Positions 1 to 11,730 are shown, numbered from the stretch's first letter. The stretch is DNA of 39,811 nucleotides from Seminavis robusta (GCA_903772945.1 CAICTM010001017.1:1-39811); one strand, 5' to 3'. Notes: generated from the sequence alone by a model not told the origin. Numbers and translations are program-made.

Positions 1-1680
1 CTCTCAAACTCAAAACACTCGAAAGATCTTTACACTAGCTTTTAGCGTAGTGCAAAATTGGTGGTTAGGAACGATTGATCATTCGATTCCTGCCTGCTAA
101 AGATAAGTACCTCTGGTACCTCATCCTCTCGATAAGCAACCAGAGGCACGAGGTCCATCCTGGCCCATATTTGTGCAGCACTTGGCTCCCAGAAATACAT
201 GGACTCCCAAAGTTGATTCCACACCTTTCGCAGCAAGCAGTTCTACTACAGTAGCTAGATCCAGAGTCCCACTTTTGGGGAGCCACAGGTGAAGCTGAAC
301 TATTCAGAAAATGAAAACAAACAAGCACTCAGTACATACAGTACCGTGAGTGCGAACCGTCACACAGCCAGCAACTTTCCTTGCGCTGACTCCCGCGTTG
401 CCCAAATCTTTCATAGCTCGTGTCGCAGCAGCTGCTGCCGCTTTTAGAGCCATATTGAGGCAGCTGCTCAGAGTCTGCTCAGTGTCAACCTTGTTGCTCT
501 TTGTTTTCTGTCTCTTTACGGTACCAGTAGTACTGGTACTCTCTACTACTAGTAGCTAGAGTTAGCTAGAGAGAGCCCGATGAAGAGTACCACCGTACAC
601 TAGGAATGATCCGACAGTGAGAATATTCTCCCTGAATGTTCCACCCTGTTCTTCGCGTGCCGACACAATGGAACCAGCTTGTACAAAATGAGAATTTCAT
701 TGTAAGTGTCAAAATCATTTACATTATTGTCAAACGAAGATAAATAAGACCCAAAATGACATAAGTAAGAGTTTAAAGCCCTTTTCATTAAGAATATCCG
801 GAAAAAATTTGTTTCCCTCACTAACAAAAGCCACAAATTGATGTGAAAAGTACCTCACGATGACTACACGATGAACTCAACCAATATGGCACCTACACAA
901 CCAAACCAACTATCTAGAGTTGTCTACATTCCTTTGCTTGTCACAGCCATGTATTGGTTGTAGTGGTGACAGCCATGTGGAAGGCATTATCTTATGTCAA
1001 ACTAGATGCTTCATTTTTTCCCAAATATTCCCAAGTTGTCTGATCCACCTTCGTTTCGTACTGTGTCACCCTTCTGCTATCAACCTAATCATACCTATAG
1101 ATCCAATGGTCATATTAGGGAGGATGATATCATTGAAAGTGAGTAGGATCAACAAGTTAATAGAAAAAGTGGCAGCCGCGGACCACAAATCCAAAATGAG
1201 GCACCTATGAGCCACAACTCTGGCATCTTTCTAGTGGTCTTCATCTAGTACAATGGCTTTAGCCATTCTAGTCTGTTGGTATTTGTCTACCTGTAAGGAA
1301 TGGACCATCAGATGGGTCCAATGGGGCTGGTAGTGGGGACAGAGATTGGTCACCGTGGTAGATAAACCTGCAAAAATGGCTGCCCTACTTTGCTGGCCAT
1401 TCGTCGCTCCTATGACCGGCAAATCAACAAGCCACTACCACCACTGCGACCGGCACATCCAAATTATGTATTCCCTATCTCAGAGTATTGATAGGGTGGC
1501 TCTATTTGTTATTCTGGTAGGGTAGTTTTGGCAACATGGTTATTGATCAAAGGATGAGATTTTTCATTGTGGAACAACAGGAAGCCAAACACCATTCAAA
1601 AAGTGAGGTTCCTGTGTGTTCCTGGAGGTCTGCAGCAGATTCTCCCTGATGGTTCATTCTTCCCTGTGGATCGTTCCTAG

Positions 1681-1722
1681 TACAGTACAGGTACCGGGTA
1701 CCGGGTACCGGTACTGTACCGT
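1681..1722. repeat. GGTACC/ACCGGT palindrome cluster
   Basis: The stretch repeats GTACCGG with small variations and reads almost the same on both strands. Similar clusters recur at 10363-10385, 11161-11184, 35930-35982 and 37910-37939, always outside the confident coding regions. Confidence 0.75.
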
Positions 1723-1966
1723 AAAAGTATATCCCAGAACTGAGAGAAATACTGAGAGCTGTACCTGTGGTAGCCATCCTACAGAGGTATCCTTCCTATC
1801 GATCGAGGTATACCCAACACCTGGTGTATGCTTGGTTGTCGGTCGTTCATACCAGTGAGGAGGTCACCGCCTCGACCGTAAGAAAAATGAGGCTCGCACC
1901 TCTACTACTCACTGTTAAGATAACGATAAAGCACCTCTTTGGTTGAGCTCCTCGCACCTCTACGTT

Positions 1967-2102
1967 TTCGAAAAGCACAAGGCCTCAAATCGTCGCTAGC
2001 TAGCTAGCACCAGTACGTTCGAAAAAGCACAAGTCCACGGAAACGACCCAAAAGCAAGTCCACGAAAACGAAAAGCACAAGTCACGAAAACGAAAACACA
2101 AT
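1967..2102. repeat. Degenerate short tandem repeats (CGAAAA-GCACAAGTC unit)
   Basis: A unit close to CGAAAAGCACAAGTC(CACG) recurs about four times with substitutions and spacers, interrupted by a CTAGCTAGCTAG run. It looks like a decayed minisatellite. No gene overlaps it. Confidence 0.7.
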
Positions 2103-2639
2103 AAGTACTCATGTAACAGACTCACTATAAGGCATGGCTACCATGCTGATTAACTAAGGTCAACTTTACTGAGCACGAACAATACAAAGATCCTCATGCA
2201 GACTGCCATAATGGTTCCTGCTTGATGGCAGCATAATATTCAAAACACTTCTTTGTAATGCTCCTCAATCTTGGAGATGACCCAAGCTGGAGCTTTCTGA
2301 GCATTGACAAGTGTAGCCATGAGAGTCCAGAGTGGCTTCCTCCTGGAGAGGTTGACTTGCAAGCCCTGATATCATCAGCAGTGAAGTTCTTGGCGGCTTG
2401 TTGCCACCAATACCATGCATCCACTCTTGCCAAGCAGAGCCAACAGTTCTGTACTTGGCTAGCTGGCAGGCCTACTATCAGCAGGGGTGGGGCCACAGCT
2501 TTCTGTACCTGAGGCTAGTCTGGCCATTCCGGCGAGTCCTTCCACAGTCAACCCATTTCTAAAAAGATTACCATCTACCTGATCAGGTGTTGCCATCCTT
2601 GGAGCTGAACAGCAATCCTAAAAGATACAAAAATACATA

Positions 2640-4404
2640 TTTAGCAGCAGTAATAGCCATATTTGCAATAGCCAACAGCCACAGTTCCACACTTACCTGC
2701 AAAATTTCCATTGAGTTTCGTAAGCTCCGCGCCAAGCCAATCTCCAACCAACCTCTCAAACCAGCAGCCGAACTGTCGCGGTCCTACCTTCCTGCGCAAT
2801 GGCTGCTGGAGCTGGTTGTGCTGGCAATAATCCTTGTCAGATTCTCCTCGTTCGTTCGTACCTGTTGTTGCGTTTGCATAGCCGTCACCTGCCGAGACTG
2901 TTTGGCAACTTGACGAGTGCTTGCCTGGCCGGTCGTTCCCGTAGTGCCGCCAGCGTAGTGCCACAGCCGTGCCACCGCCGCCCCCGTATCCATCGGCTCG
3001 ATTTCTTGATGTGGAGCTTGGTGTTGTGGTCCAAATAGAGAGAGGCACTTTCACCACAGGTTTGACGCCAACAGGAACATCGCCTTGATGCGCTCGTACG
3101 CATCTGGGATCCTAACACGAACGGGAAGCTCCATCCTCTCCTCCCAAGATTCGTCAAGAGCAGCCACAAAAGAGCGAAGCCAAGTGAAGCGAAATGTCGT
3201 TGACACCGTCGTAAAACGCATGCGTCCTTGGCACACATGCTCAATCAACCAGTCGGGAGTCACTCTCTTGGCATCCGGGTGTAGCTTGTAGGCAATAGGA
3301 GCCCCCATGCAAAGCTTTTCGGCAACACGAGCGTCGATCCAGGGCTGTTCAGGCGAAATGTAGGCATCAACCACCCGTCCAGACAAGCGAGCCTTCCAGC
3401 GACCTCGAATGTCAACTTCGTCAGCAGTAGCACCCATCCCTCTGCCAGAGTTGCAGCAAACTTCCGAATGCTTGACTCCCAAGAACACCAGCAATGAGGA
3501 GCGCAACAGCAGAAATGGAGCCGACAAAAAGACAGCTTGAGAATGTTGCGGTAGGCTGCGTGCAGTGCTTGGGAGCCAAATTAGGATCGCTTTCGGGAGT
3601 AAAGAGGAATGCATCTTCCCGACAGCGGCGCCATACCCGTAGTGAAGGACGCCTCCATGTAATCGCCAATCCGAGCATAGCACAAAAGTCGGTATCCATC
3701 GACCCAAGGATGATTTGGTCAGGGCATTGTCGTTCTTCCGAAATATTCTTGGACAATGCACCTTGCAACTGAGCGCAAAAGGGAAGTCTGGATGCGGCTT
3801 GTAGTCGGATACTTCAACTTGGAGATGTCGTCCGTCCCTGGTGATGAGATGGACTTGCTGCTTCAACATGCAGGCTGTACGGATGGTCGATTCAAAGCTC
3901 CCTTTGCCGTAGAGTTCATGGACCACTTGCGATACTCAGTTTCCGTCAAATCCCTGGTGCACAGGACTTCTTGCCGCGGTGTTGAGTCTCCGCTTTCTTG
4001 ACTTCCTTGACCACTTCGTTCACAGGATCGGACTTGGTTGGATTGCCGGAGGTTCCATTCCATGTGCACCTTTGATGGGCATGTAGAAGGATATAGCCTT
4101 CTTGTCTTGCTCAAGAGTAGAGAGCGGCAAGTTGGATTCTGCTCGAGGTCTTTGAAGTCAACATCGTCGTACCATACGCACGCCATTTCATGTAGTCGGC
4201 AACGTGGTGTGGTTGGATGCGGCCAAAGCACTAGGTTGGAAGCGAGCCGCCTTGGTTAGTCCTCTTGTGCAGCCAGCTCATGAATTTGACGAAGAGACGA
4301 TGGTAATCCCGGTTGTACTTGGGCTGTTCCGTGGGTGCTTCAGGCAAATCCGGCACGTCCTCCAACCCAAAGGCTGCTCCAGCATTGGCATTGGCCATGG
4401 CCAT
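2640..4404 (-). pseudogene. Crypton-like tyrosine recombinase, decayed
   Basis: Read on the minus strand from an ATG at 4404, the conceptual protein resembles the tyrosine recombinases that diatoms carry in Crypton-type elements, but the reading frame changes several times. Recognisable parts in order: an N-terminal YNRDYHRLFVKFMSWLHKR segment, then a stop; VADYMKWRAYGTT; a GNPTKSDPVNEVVKEVKK segment in another frame; DYKPHPDFPFAL; a shifted DQIILGSMDTDFCAMLGLA; then the C-terminal catalytic part with SIRKFAATLA, GATADEVDIRGRWK and VVDAYISPEQPWIDARVAEKLC. The His codon expected before SIRK has lost one base, which shifts the frame inside the catalytic HxxR box. The tyrosine in VVDAY could be the former nucleophile. 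The 291-codon open stretch at 3051-3926 is the best preserved piece. Below 3050 the similarity fades into a Gln-rich tail, so the 3' end is approximate. The element is most likely dead. The family call rests on remembered sequence patterns; that it is broken is certain. Confidence 0.72.
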
Positions 4405-4507
4405 GGTGGATGAATTGTTTGGTCAACTAAGCAATTGTTGGTTGGTTCAGCTGCTGGAATTTTGGCAGAGTTCCTTTATAGAGTTGAAGGAATGAAAATA
4501 ATGAGGA

Positions 4508-4556
4508 AAACTGAAACTGAAACTGAACTGAACTGAACTGAACTGAACTGAACTGG
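4508..4556. repeat. AACTG pentanucleotide microsatellite
   Basis: Two AAACTG hexamers are followed by about seven perfect AACTG pentamers. This is a simple tandem array that probably varies in length between individuals. Confidence 0.9.
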
Positions 4557-5183
4557 AGAGGATCGACCGATCGATCACGGGATTTGCCCGTTGGTTGCCT
4601 CTTTGTTGAGTATACGTCAACTCGTACGTCGTACGATTCGATTTGAGAGGAGTACCAGCCATTCGGATCTCATTGGATGTGGGAATCGGATTGGTGGGTA
4701 TGTTGTGTGGTACTTAAGCGATTATTGGAATCCTCTCAGTATGTGGATTGGTCTTATGTATGCAGGCGCCCCTGTTATATCTTGTCAGTTGCAGTTTATT
4801 TAATAATGAGAGTCTTATTGAGAGGATCTTTGTTTCAATGACTACTGATACTGTAGACTTTCTACGTAGCATACTGTCATTGATCCTGAGGGTATGTAAG
4901 ATCCACATAGTAGTAGGGGGAAGCACATACTGAGGCTGTGCAACTACTGTTGCAGAAATGTAGTACCTTCACCGTACCAGTCTTTACTCAAATGTCGCAT
5001 TTTTGTGGGTGACGTCAAACAAAGCGTCAGCGAAAGGCAACCAATACTACCGTTAGTAGTACCGGTACGGTACCTGGTAGAAAGTCAGGAGGGCCAGCTT
5101 GCTACGATGGGGAACGTCATCCCGTCAACCACGGTCCGTCTGGTCCTTTTTTGTTTCCGCGCCCAGTAGCAGTCGTTTTCGAT

Positions 5184-5221
5184 GGTCTGACCTTTTGTCA
5201 CAGGTCTGACCTTTTGTCACA
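5184..5221 (+). repeat. Perfect 19-bp tandem duplication just before a start codon
   Basis: The unit GGTCTGACCTTTTGTCACA occurs twice without a gap (5184-5202 and 5203-5221) and ends 11 bases before the ATG at 5233. It lies where the 5' UTR or core promoter of that gene should be and contains TGAC-type half sites. A regulatory role is only a guess; a recent slippage duplication explains it equally well. Confidence 0.85.
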
Positions 5222-5232
5222 ACAAGCATACG

Positions 5233-6048
5233 ATGACAGACCAAGAAGGAAAGAAGAGCAATGACAAAACGGAGGACTGCCTCCTCGCATTTTCTGGATC
5301 ACAAGACGAGCACAAAGAAGCATTAGTACCTTTTGCCAAGGCTCCGGCTGAGGGCATGAGGAAGAGTGAAGCGGTACATGGCAAGGTTGATAGTACATGT
5401 AGTAACGTCAGAGATGCTTCTCGAAGTGACGACACCCGAAGGGTAAAGCGAGCTGCGGAGCAAGCTGAGATCCCCAAAACGATTCTTGTTCTGACAGATA
5501 CGTGCTCTGCCAAATCTTCAGTCAGCCATGGCGGCAGCTCGGAAGGAGAAAAGGACGAAGCAGTGGAAAAGGGCGGAGACGAGAAGAAAATCGAGAAGCG
5601 TGTTGTTACCACCAACAAAAGTAAGCCGTCAGGTGCCCTGAACCAGAAACAAGGAAGAAGCAAGGCACACATTGCGGTTGTAGGGAGAAGATCAGATTTC
5701 ACTGAGGGTTCTTGCTTGGCAGTCCCTGCGCAGGCAAGTGAGGATCAAATGATTCGACTTATCAAGAAGGGGGTCCGCAACCGAGAGCAGTACCATCGTC
5801 AACACCGCAAATCGCGGCGATCTAGAAGCAGGGGCAGAGAACGCGAGAATGCTACCGCTCATGAAGCTCTACAGAGAATTGCTCGGAGAGCCAAGCTCGA
5901 CGAAGAACGGAATCGAAGGAAAAACAGCCTACAAGGTGCTGCTCACCGTAGTGTTATGACCGAGAACACTAGCTTGGTCGCTTTGGTTTCGGACAACTCT
6001 CTCGAACCCTCGATTGGAAAGCCTCGGGTTCTATCTCGGTCAGACTAG
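5233..6048 (+). CDS. Hypothetical basic low-complexity protein (271 aa)
   Basis: I do not recognise this protein. It is an uninterrupted 271-residue ORF with an ATG in reasonable context. It is hydrophilic throughout, with no membrane segment or signal peptide. Residues about 100-125 are rich in Glu and Lys. Residues about 190-205 hold a strongly basic, partly Arg-Ser run (HRKSRRSRSRGRERE), followed by a charged helical stretch to about 235. Such composition fits a largely disordered nuclear or RNA-associated protein, but nothing in the sequence proves that. No ORF of comparable length competes on the plus strand; a 161-codon minus-strand ORF mirrors part of it and looks like a shadow. It stands alone, with a relic element upstream and about 1 kb of empty DNA downstream. 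The coding call rests on length and codon composition only. Confidence 0.55.
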   Translation: MTDQEGKKSNDKTEDCLLAFSGSQDEHKEALVPFAKAPAEGMRKSEAVHGKVDSTCSNVRDASRSDDTRRVKRAAEQAEIPKTILVLTDTCSAKSSVSHGGSSEGEKDEAVEKGGDEKKIEKRVVTTNKSKPSGALNQKQGRSKAHIAVVGRRSDFTEGSCLAVPAQASEDQMIRLIKKGVRNREQYHRQHRKSRRSRSRGRERENATAHEALQRIARRAKLDEERNRRKNSLQGAAHRSVMTENTSLVALVSDNSLEPSIGKPRVLSRSD

Positions 6049-7067
6049 GAGAAGAAGCGTTGATGTTCCGGATATGAATACACAGATCTATCCTGCCCAA
6101 ATGAGCAACTACATTTGCACATACTATATTCTTATTAGTCTCATTTCCACATGCTATAAGCTTGTTCTGTCCGTATATTTCGTTATAGAGTGCCAGGCTT
6201 TGACAAACGCAAGCTAACAGTCAATATCACAACTGCTTGCCCAAGATGTCACCTTTGAATGAAGTTGGAAAACTCACCTTCACTCCTACTGCATGCATTG
6301 TTTGACATTACGTTTAATTACCCCAATGTAAGCCTACCGTACTGGTGAGGGTCAGTTCTCTGCGCTGGCGATGGATCCACATCGGCGTTGCAGTGTCTTC
6401 ATGAAGCAACAAGCTATGGTAAGAACTTGAATGCCCTGGGCCGGTCAATGAACAACGTTACAAAAGGAAGTCCAGCCGATGGAAGACCCAAGGGGATGAG
6501 AATGTGCTTTGGTTCACTCCGGACATGGCAAGTGGGCATCATTGACCACTAGTACAGGCGACCTGGAACTGGCCGAAAGGTGGCTAGACACCTGTAGAGG
6601 AGGCAGCATTCTGCCACAGTTCTTGCATCGCCGCACCGTATAATAACCCGTGGCAACTCAACTTATTGCCTTGCCCTTGCATGCTCAACAGAGGCGAATA
6701 AACGGCCCCCCAAAAACGAGGAGCCACACTTCGTATACAATCTAGCTAGCTAGTGGTGCCAGAACCCAATCCATTGGGGGGATGTAATTCATAAGTCAAG
6801 GCGTGTTTTGCCCTTGCACCGATGCCGTATCAACCCGCAGCAAGCACTTTTCTCGGGAAAGTATCGATTTCAACAGCCTGGTGGCTGCCAACTAAGGATC
6901 CCTCGTCATGTTAAGGCAGCCAAGATCTTTGAAAGGCCCATCCGCTGGCTAGCTAGCATGCAAAATACAAGTTTTATGTAGATATGTTTAAAAATGTTCA
7001 AAGCAAGAAAAATGAAACGTAAGAAGTGCAAAAGTCTACTAGCCGAAACGTAGGCGCTGCACGAAAA
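6049..7067. other. Intergenic region, nothing recognised
   Basis: No ORF of interest, RNA gene or clear repeat is visible apart from CTAGCTAG palindromes near 6744 and 6949. It separates the 5233-6048 gene from the 3' end of the minus-strand PFK-2/FBPase-2 gene. Confidence 0.55.
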
Positions 7068-9390
7068 TCAATCACTAGGCTGTGCAATAGGTGTCATGCG
7101 GAACTTCATGTGGTCGCCCCAAATGGGCTGTGTTGGTGTGGAGGTTTCCGACGTCGTCAGTGAGAGCTGGCTGAATTCAGACTCGGAAGCCACGAGGGGC
7201 AGCACAACCCCTGGATCTGCCAACAAGGGATGCACACTCTCGCTCCACCCGCCGCCTCGCACAGGCGTAAATTTGAAAACTGTATGCAGTGGAACTTCAA
7301 TGGACATACACTGCTCCACAGGTGTGTTGCGGAAGTAGGCAATCAAGGTCTGCAGAATGCTGACGTGACTGACAACGAGAGTCGGAATGACCTGTTGTTC
7401 TATGTCAATGATCACCGGTCCCAAGCGGTCAATCAAGTCTCGATAGCACTCACCACCCAGGAACCTGTAAGTGAGGCAGCAAACAAAAGTAAGCTTTTAG
7501 TTGGCGATCAAAATGAACGATGAATCGAATCCCCACGACGACGTACCGTGTGTGAAAAGGTTCCTGTTCCAGCCTTTCATACCAGCTGGGGTTATGCACC
7601 TGAATCTCTTCGAGCTCCATGCCTGCAAAATCCCCCTTGTCTAGAGGGTTCAGGGCGGACTGCTGCTCGATGCGGGCCTGACAACGTTCAAAAGCAGCAG
7701 TTTCACCGCTCCTTCGCATGGTACTTGCCAAAACACGAAGAGGGAAGGGAGGGTCCTGACCTTCGCTATGTTCATGAAAGAGAGGTGCAAGGCCGGACAT
7801 GGATGTTCCGGTCTGCATGTTGTCCATGGTGCTTGCCCTTCGATCGAGGAACTCGGCTCCCTCTGGAACAATCGAACAGCGGCATTGTGCGGGTCATGTG
7901 TGAGACTACCTGACGCACAGAGCAAACTAACACTGCAGATAGAATTCACAGATTCACTTGTCGCTTACCTGCAGCCAGAAAGTTGCAAAGCTCCTCGCGG
8001 AACTTCTTGCCGGCCGGACCAAGCCTATCACCGCGTGACATTCTCCCTCGAGAATTGGAATGCGAAGATATGTCCAAATAGTTGCCAGAGAGGCTGGAGT
8101 GTGACTTTTCAAAGCTTGCCACATAGTCCTCGCTGTCCAAAGTAATACCACTTGGCGTCTGCCCTGGCCTACACAAGTAGACGGGCCGGGTGCCAATGTG
8201 CCATGCCATCAAGGCTGGGACCATTAGTTTGGACATGCGCCCGTAGATGTGATTCACCATCAACTTGGTGGACAAGTTGAAGATCTTGATATACGACTGG
8301 GAATCATCCTTGATGGTCTCATATTGATCTTCGTACTTCTTGACTCTTTGTCGGAGATCTGCCATGGCCTCTTCTTCGGGGATACCCTTGTAATCTGGAG
8401 AGTTGTTCACCTTGAAACGATAGTTCTCTTCCAAGAGTTCTTGATCATCACAAATCGACTCGACAAAGACAACCCCAATGGGTAGCTTGCCCTCTCGATT
8501 GGAAGTGCATTCTTCGAGGATCCACTGACGCCTGGCCGCAGTGGAGTTGGTAGCATCAAAGATGGCGACCTTATCTTTGGCCCAATCACGGGCGCGGGAA
8601 TCCCCAATGAAGTCTGCATCCATGGGACTAGAACCACTGCCACGACGTTTGCCCTCGGAAGTGCGATGCGGCTGATCTTCACTGTCATCCGACTCTGAGT
8701 CTGCTTCCAGCCATCGCAGCATATCATCCAAGGCGACCTTGGCGACCTTTTCGCGGAGCTGCTTCGCTTCCTTGTTCTTGGCGTCAAAAAAGTCAGCAGA
8801 ACAGCTACCCGCTTCACCTTCTGTACTCTTGTTGACCTTGGACACCGCAGCATAAGCTTGGCGCCTATACTTGCCAACGTTGAAGATCTTGGTCTGAGAG
8901 CCCGACCATCTTGAGAAAGCCTGTAACTTGCGTGACACAAAAGATTTTCCTCTGGCAGGCAATCCCACCAACACAATCACCAAGAGAGTCGAATCCTTCG
9001 TCAGCTTGCGTCTCTAAGCATCATAACATCATTTTTTCATAATATCATTATAAGTACCATGTTGATGAGTGGAGGGTAGCAGCAAGAGCAAGAGCAAGAG
9101 CAAGAAATAAAGGGGATAGTTGGGTTAGTATCCACGAAAATTCAGCAAAAAGTACCAAAAATGGGCTGCCGGTAGTAGGGCTTCTACCTACTGACAATTG
9201 ACAGCTGCTTGCCATCAAAACATTGACACACGCGCAAGTATGAGTCAAACCTTCTACTCACCGGCTCTAATCGCGACAAGGTCAGCTTGGTCTCTGTGGC
9301 CAACTCCTTGGACCCTGCAGAGTAATAGTCGGCCGAATGGCCATGGCCAGCAGTGTTATCTTCACTCAAGGGAGGCATGGTTCCACTCAT
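7068..9390 (-). CDS. 6-phosphofructo-2-kinase / fructose-2,6-bisphosphatase-like, 4 exons
   Basis: The proposed minus-strand exons are 9390-9262, 9013-7969, 7862-7547 and 7464-7068, all with GT-AG introns in consistent phase, giving 628 residues. The family makes and breaks fructose-2,6-bisphosphate, the cytosolic regulator of glycolysis versus gluconeogenesis. The kinase half starts with a Walker A loop (GLPARGKSFVSRKL) and runs through IFDATNSTAARRQWI and YKGIPEEEAMADLRQRV. An acidic low-complexity insert (SDDSEDQ region) interrupts it. The phosphatase half begins at about residue 320 with VYLCRPGQTPSG, where active members have RHG. The later GMELEEIQ glutamate and the VVSHVSI histidine are kept, as is PLHTVFKFTPV near the end. 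The protein is longer than animal enzymes (about 470 residues). Losing the phosphohistidine suggests a kinase-only or regulatory protein. An upstream in-frame TTG exists, but the ATG at 9390 is the natural start. Confidence 0.88.
9081..9106. repeat. AGCAAG hexamer microsatellite in an intron
   Basis: Four AGCAAG copies lie inside the first, unusually long (248 nt) intron of the PFK-2/FBPase-2-like gene. It does not touch the splice signals. Confidence 0.85.
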
Positions 9391-11730
9391 TATTGTGGTA
9401 TCGAGAAGCAGCTTCCAAATAACACTCTGGCTGATTTCCTGTTTTCTCCAATTGCCGTCACTCGAAACGAAACCCTCCAATAACCAGTGTTTCGGGAGAC
9501 ATCAGAATGCCTGATGGCTTGCGGCTGGAAGATCCAGTTGCTGTAGTACTACAAGCTACAAGCTGCGAGGAGTACTACCAGTACCTGTAGGCTAGGGTAG
9601 TATCTTTTGCCAGCAGCAGGAAGTGAATGTACAAAACTTACAGAAGAAAGGTACGTACAGGTTTAGTACTGTATCTTGAATCTTGAAGTGTCTTTTGTCT
9701 GCTTCCAGAGGCTTTTCACGACTTAAAGGTTTAGGTTGTTTTGCGAAGGAGTCTCAACATTTAAAGTGCTTTTGAAATTTCAACTTGTATCTGCACCCAT
9801 AGAGACACCACAGATTTAACGTATGTGCTCCATGGAAGAAAGCCACGTCATTAAGAAGTCCTTAAGAAGGAGGATACCGATTCTATTCTGTGTTAAATCT
9901 TTGAGAATTTCAAATCAACCTTTTAATTAACAATTTCGACGGGTTGTGGGTTCTGGGAAATGACAGCGGGTTGATGGGTTGGTGATGGCTGTTGATGTCT
10001 GCCGTGGGAGTTGTCGACATCACAAGGCTGCGGGAGTGATGAGCCATCACAACGTAGTGGAAAGGTATTGCTGGAGCCGGCTCCGAGCTCCGAGGACAGG
10101 AAGCGAAGTAGGAGAGACGACGTCGGAGGTGAAGAAAGACCAGAAACTGCTCAGCCTGTCGCAACCAAATAAATGTCCACATATCGGACTGGACCGTACA
10201 TGCACGATCTTCCACGGCAGCTTTGAAACGGAAAGAAGAGGTGCCGTGGCATCTTCGTCAACATCAAGACAGAAGATAAGTTGAGAAAGTGTCTGTGGCC
10301 TTCCATAGGATCTGGCTGGAAACTGTTTGAATTGCTCTATTGTCGAATCTAGTCTAGCTAGCTACCGGTACCCTTGTACCGGTATTAGCTGGCTATCCCG
10401 TTCAGCCCGTTTTTTGCGACTTCGCGAGCTGCTCTTGGCCTTTTTCTTTGTCTGGCTAAACGAATAGCTACAGCCCATTCTGCCACGGTGCCTTGCTTGG
10501 CAGTTCAATATTAGGCGGAGTCTAGGCAGCTGGTGCTGTATTCTTGTGCAGGACTGATGAACTCCGGGTATCTGATTACTGAGCGATGTGTCAAAACCTG
10601 CCTACTAAAACGGCGATGCTCCTTCTAGCCAGCCCGTACCATCTCCGAGAGAGCGGATAGTCGGCCGCAGTGGGGTTCCCAGAAGCATTGAGTAGGAACA
10701 CGGCACCTCATACCGGTACCGTATCTATTGAGGTGGCGCTGAAGGATGCTGAGAAACTTAGCCAGCCCCAACGCACACGACGACAGTATAGTCTTTCCGT
10801 ACTGGTACAGTATCCCGAAGCGAAGATTGACAGCCGGCTGCTTCATCTTCGTCGATTTGGAGGCTACGTACAGGGTACCGGTAGCGTCATCCTATGCTTC
10901 CTGTTAGAAACGTAGCTCGCACTTGGCCACTTCATGCTATCCACACTGCACCTCCCTCGGGACTCCCTGCTGAGCCCCGGCATCCAACAATTGCCTATCA
11001 AGGCCTGTGGTGGAACCGGTTACTCCTTTTCTCCCGTTGGATGATACTAGTACCACTGGTTTGCAACCCAAATTCACACTCACGTTGTTCGGAGTAACAA
11101 TCGTGGCCTCGTTGGACTAGGCTTCTTTCTTCGACTCGCTGTGGTACGATCTCAAGGGTGCCGTACCGGTAAGTGTACCGGTAGGAACGAGCCCGTCGTC
11201 GCTGCGGCAGTTCATCAGCTTTTGTTGCTGCAATGGCACACCGGCCTCCAACCAAGTGCGTGGGGCAGCACTTCCTGGCTGGCAGTGCGAGTGCCGTGAC
11301 CTTCGATCCTTCGCTCGCAGGATCTTTGAAAATTTCGGACTAGGTACTGCGGTACGTGTACGTCACAGCGAGTTCATCAGCTCCTTGTTCTCAATGGCGC
11401 ACCAGGCTCCCACCGAGTAGTGGGGGATTACGTGCTGCCAATGCGAGTGCCGTTTCCTTGGATCCTTCGTTTGAGACTTTAGAAAATTTCGGACCAGTAC
11501 TAGCTAGCGGTACTTCATCAGTACATCACAGTGTGGATTGGCATCTATCCAGCACAGCAAAACCTGAACACAATGCCGCCAAGTTCATTCTGCTACCGGT
11601 GGTACTGCACATTCATTTGTCGAAGGAATTGAACCATGTCGTTGTCACTTGATGCTGTGTTAAAATGTATCGATGAGGTACCAGTGGGGGATTCGACAAG
11701 CAACCAGCTCTCTGGAGCCAACAATGAGCT
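9391..11730. other. 2.3-kb intergenic region with repeats
   Basis: No gene could be supported on either strand; ORFs up to about 100 codons overlap each other in opposite frames and show no domain. The region contains palindromic GTACCGGTAC patches (10363-10385, 10710, 10876, 11161-11184) and a 162-bp imperfect tandem duplication (11210-11533). The promoter of the minus-strand gene starting at 9390 must lie at its left end. Confidence 0.55.
11210..11533. repeat. Imperfect tandem duplication, two 162-bp copies
   Basis: Copy 1 (11210-11371) and copy 2 (11372-11533) both begin GTTCATCAGCT and share, in the same order, CAATGGC-CACC-GGC, GCGAGTGCCGT, GATCCTTCG, GAAAATTTCGGA and a GTAC-TCACAG end. 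Substitutions and small indels are spread evenly, so the duplication is old. Confidence 0.8.

Larger units (their letters stand above)
1..2639. other. Gene-poor, repeat-rich DNA
   Basis: I find no convincing gene here. Only short ORFs without recognisable domains are present on either strand. A stretch of about 40 codons on the minus strand (roughly 2362 down to a TGA at 2240) reads coherently (RKPLWTLMATLV...EEHYKEVF) but has stops upstream in the same frame, so it could be a remnant of an old element. KpnI-type palindromes lie at 1681-1722 and a CTAGCTAG run near 2000. Confidence 0.6.
4405..5232. other. Intergenic region with pentamer microsatellite and 19-bp repeat
   Basis: No gene is supported between the recombinase relic and the plus-strand gene starting at 5233. 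The region holds an AACTG microsatellite (4508-4556), a GTACCGGTACGG palindrome patch near 5060-5075, and a perfect 19-bp tandem repeat at its right edge. Confidence 0.6.

Noticed and set aside
2194..2512. Overlapping ORFs of 84 and 100 codons on opposite strands
   Set aside because: Neither has a domain, and the best coherent frame is a third one with stops; at most a relic.
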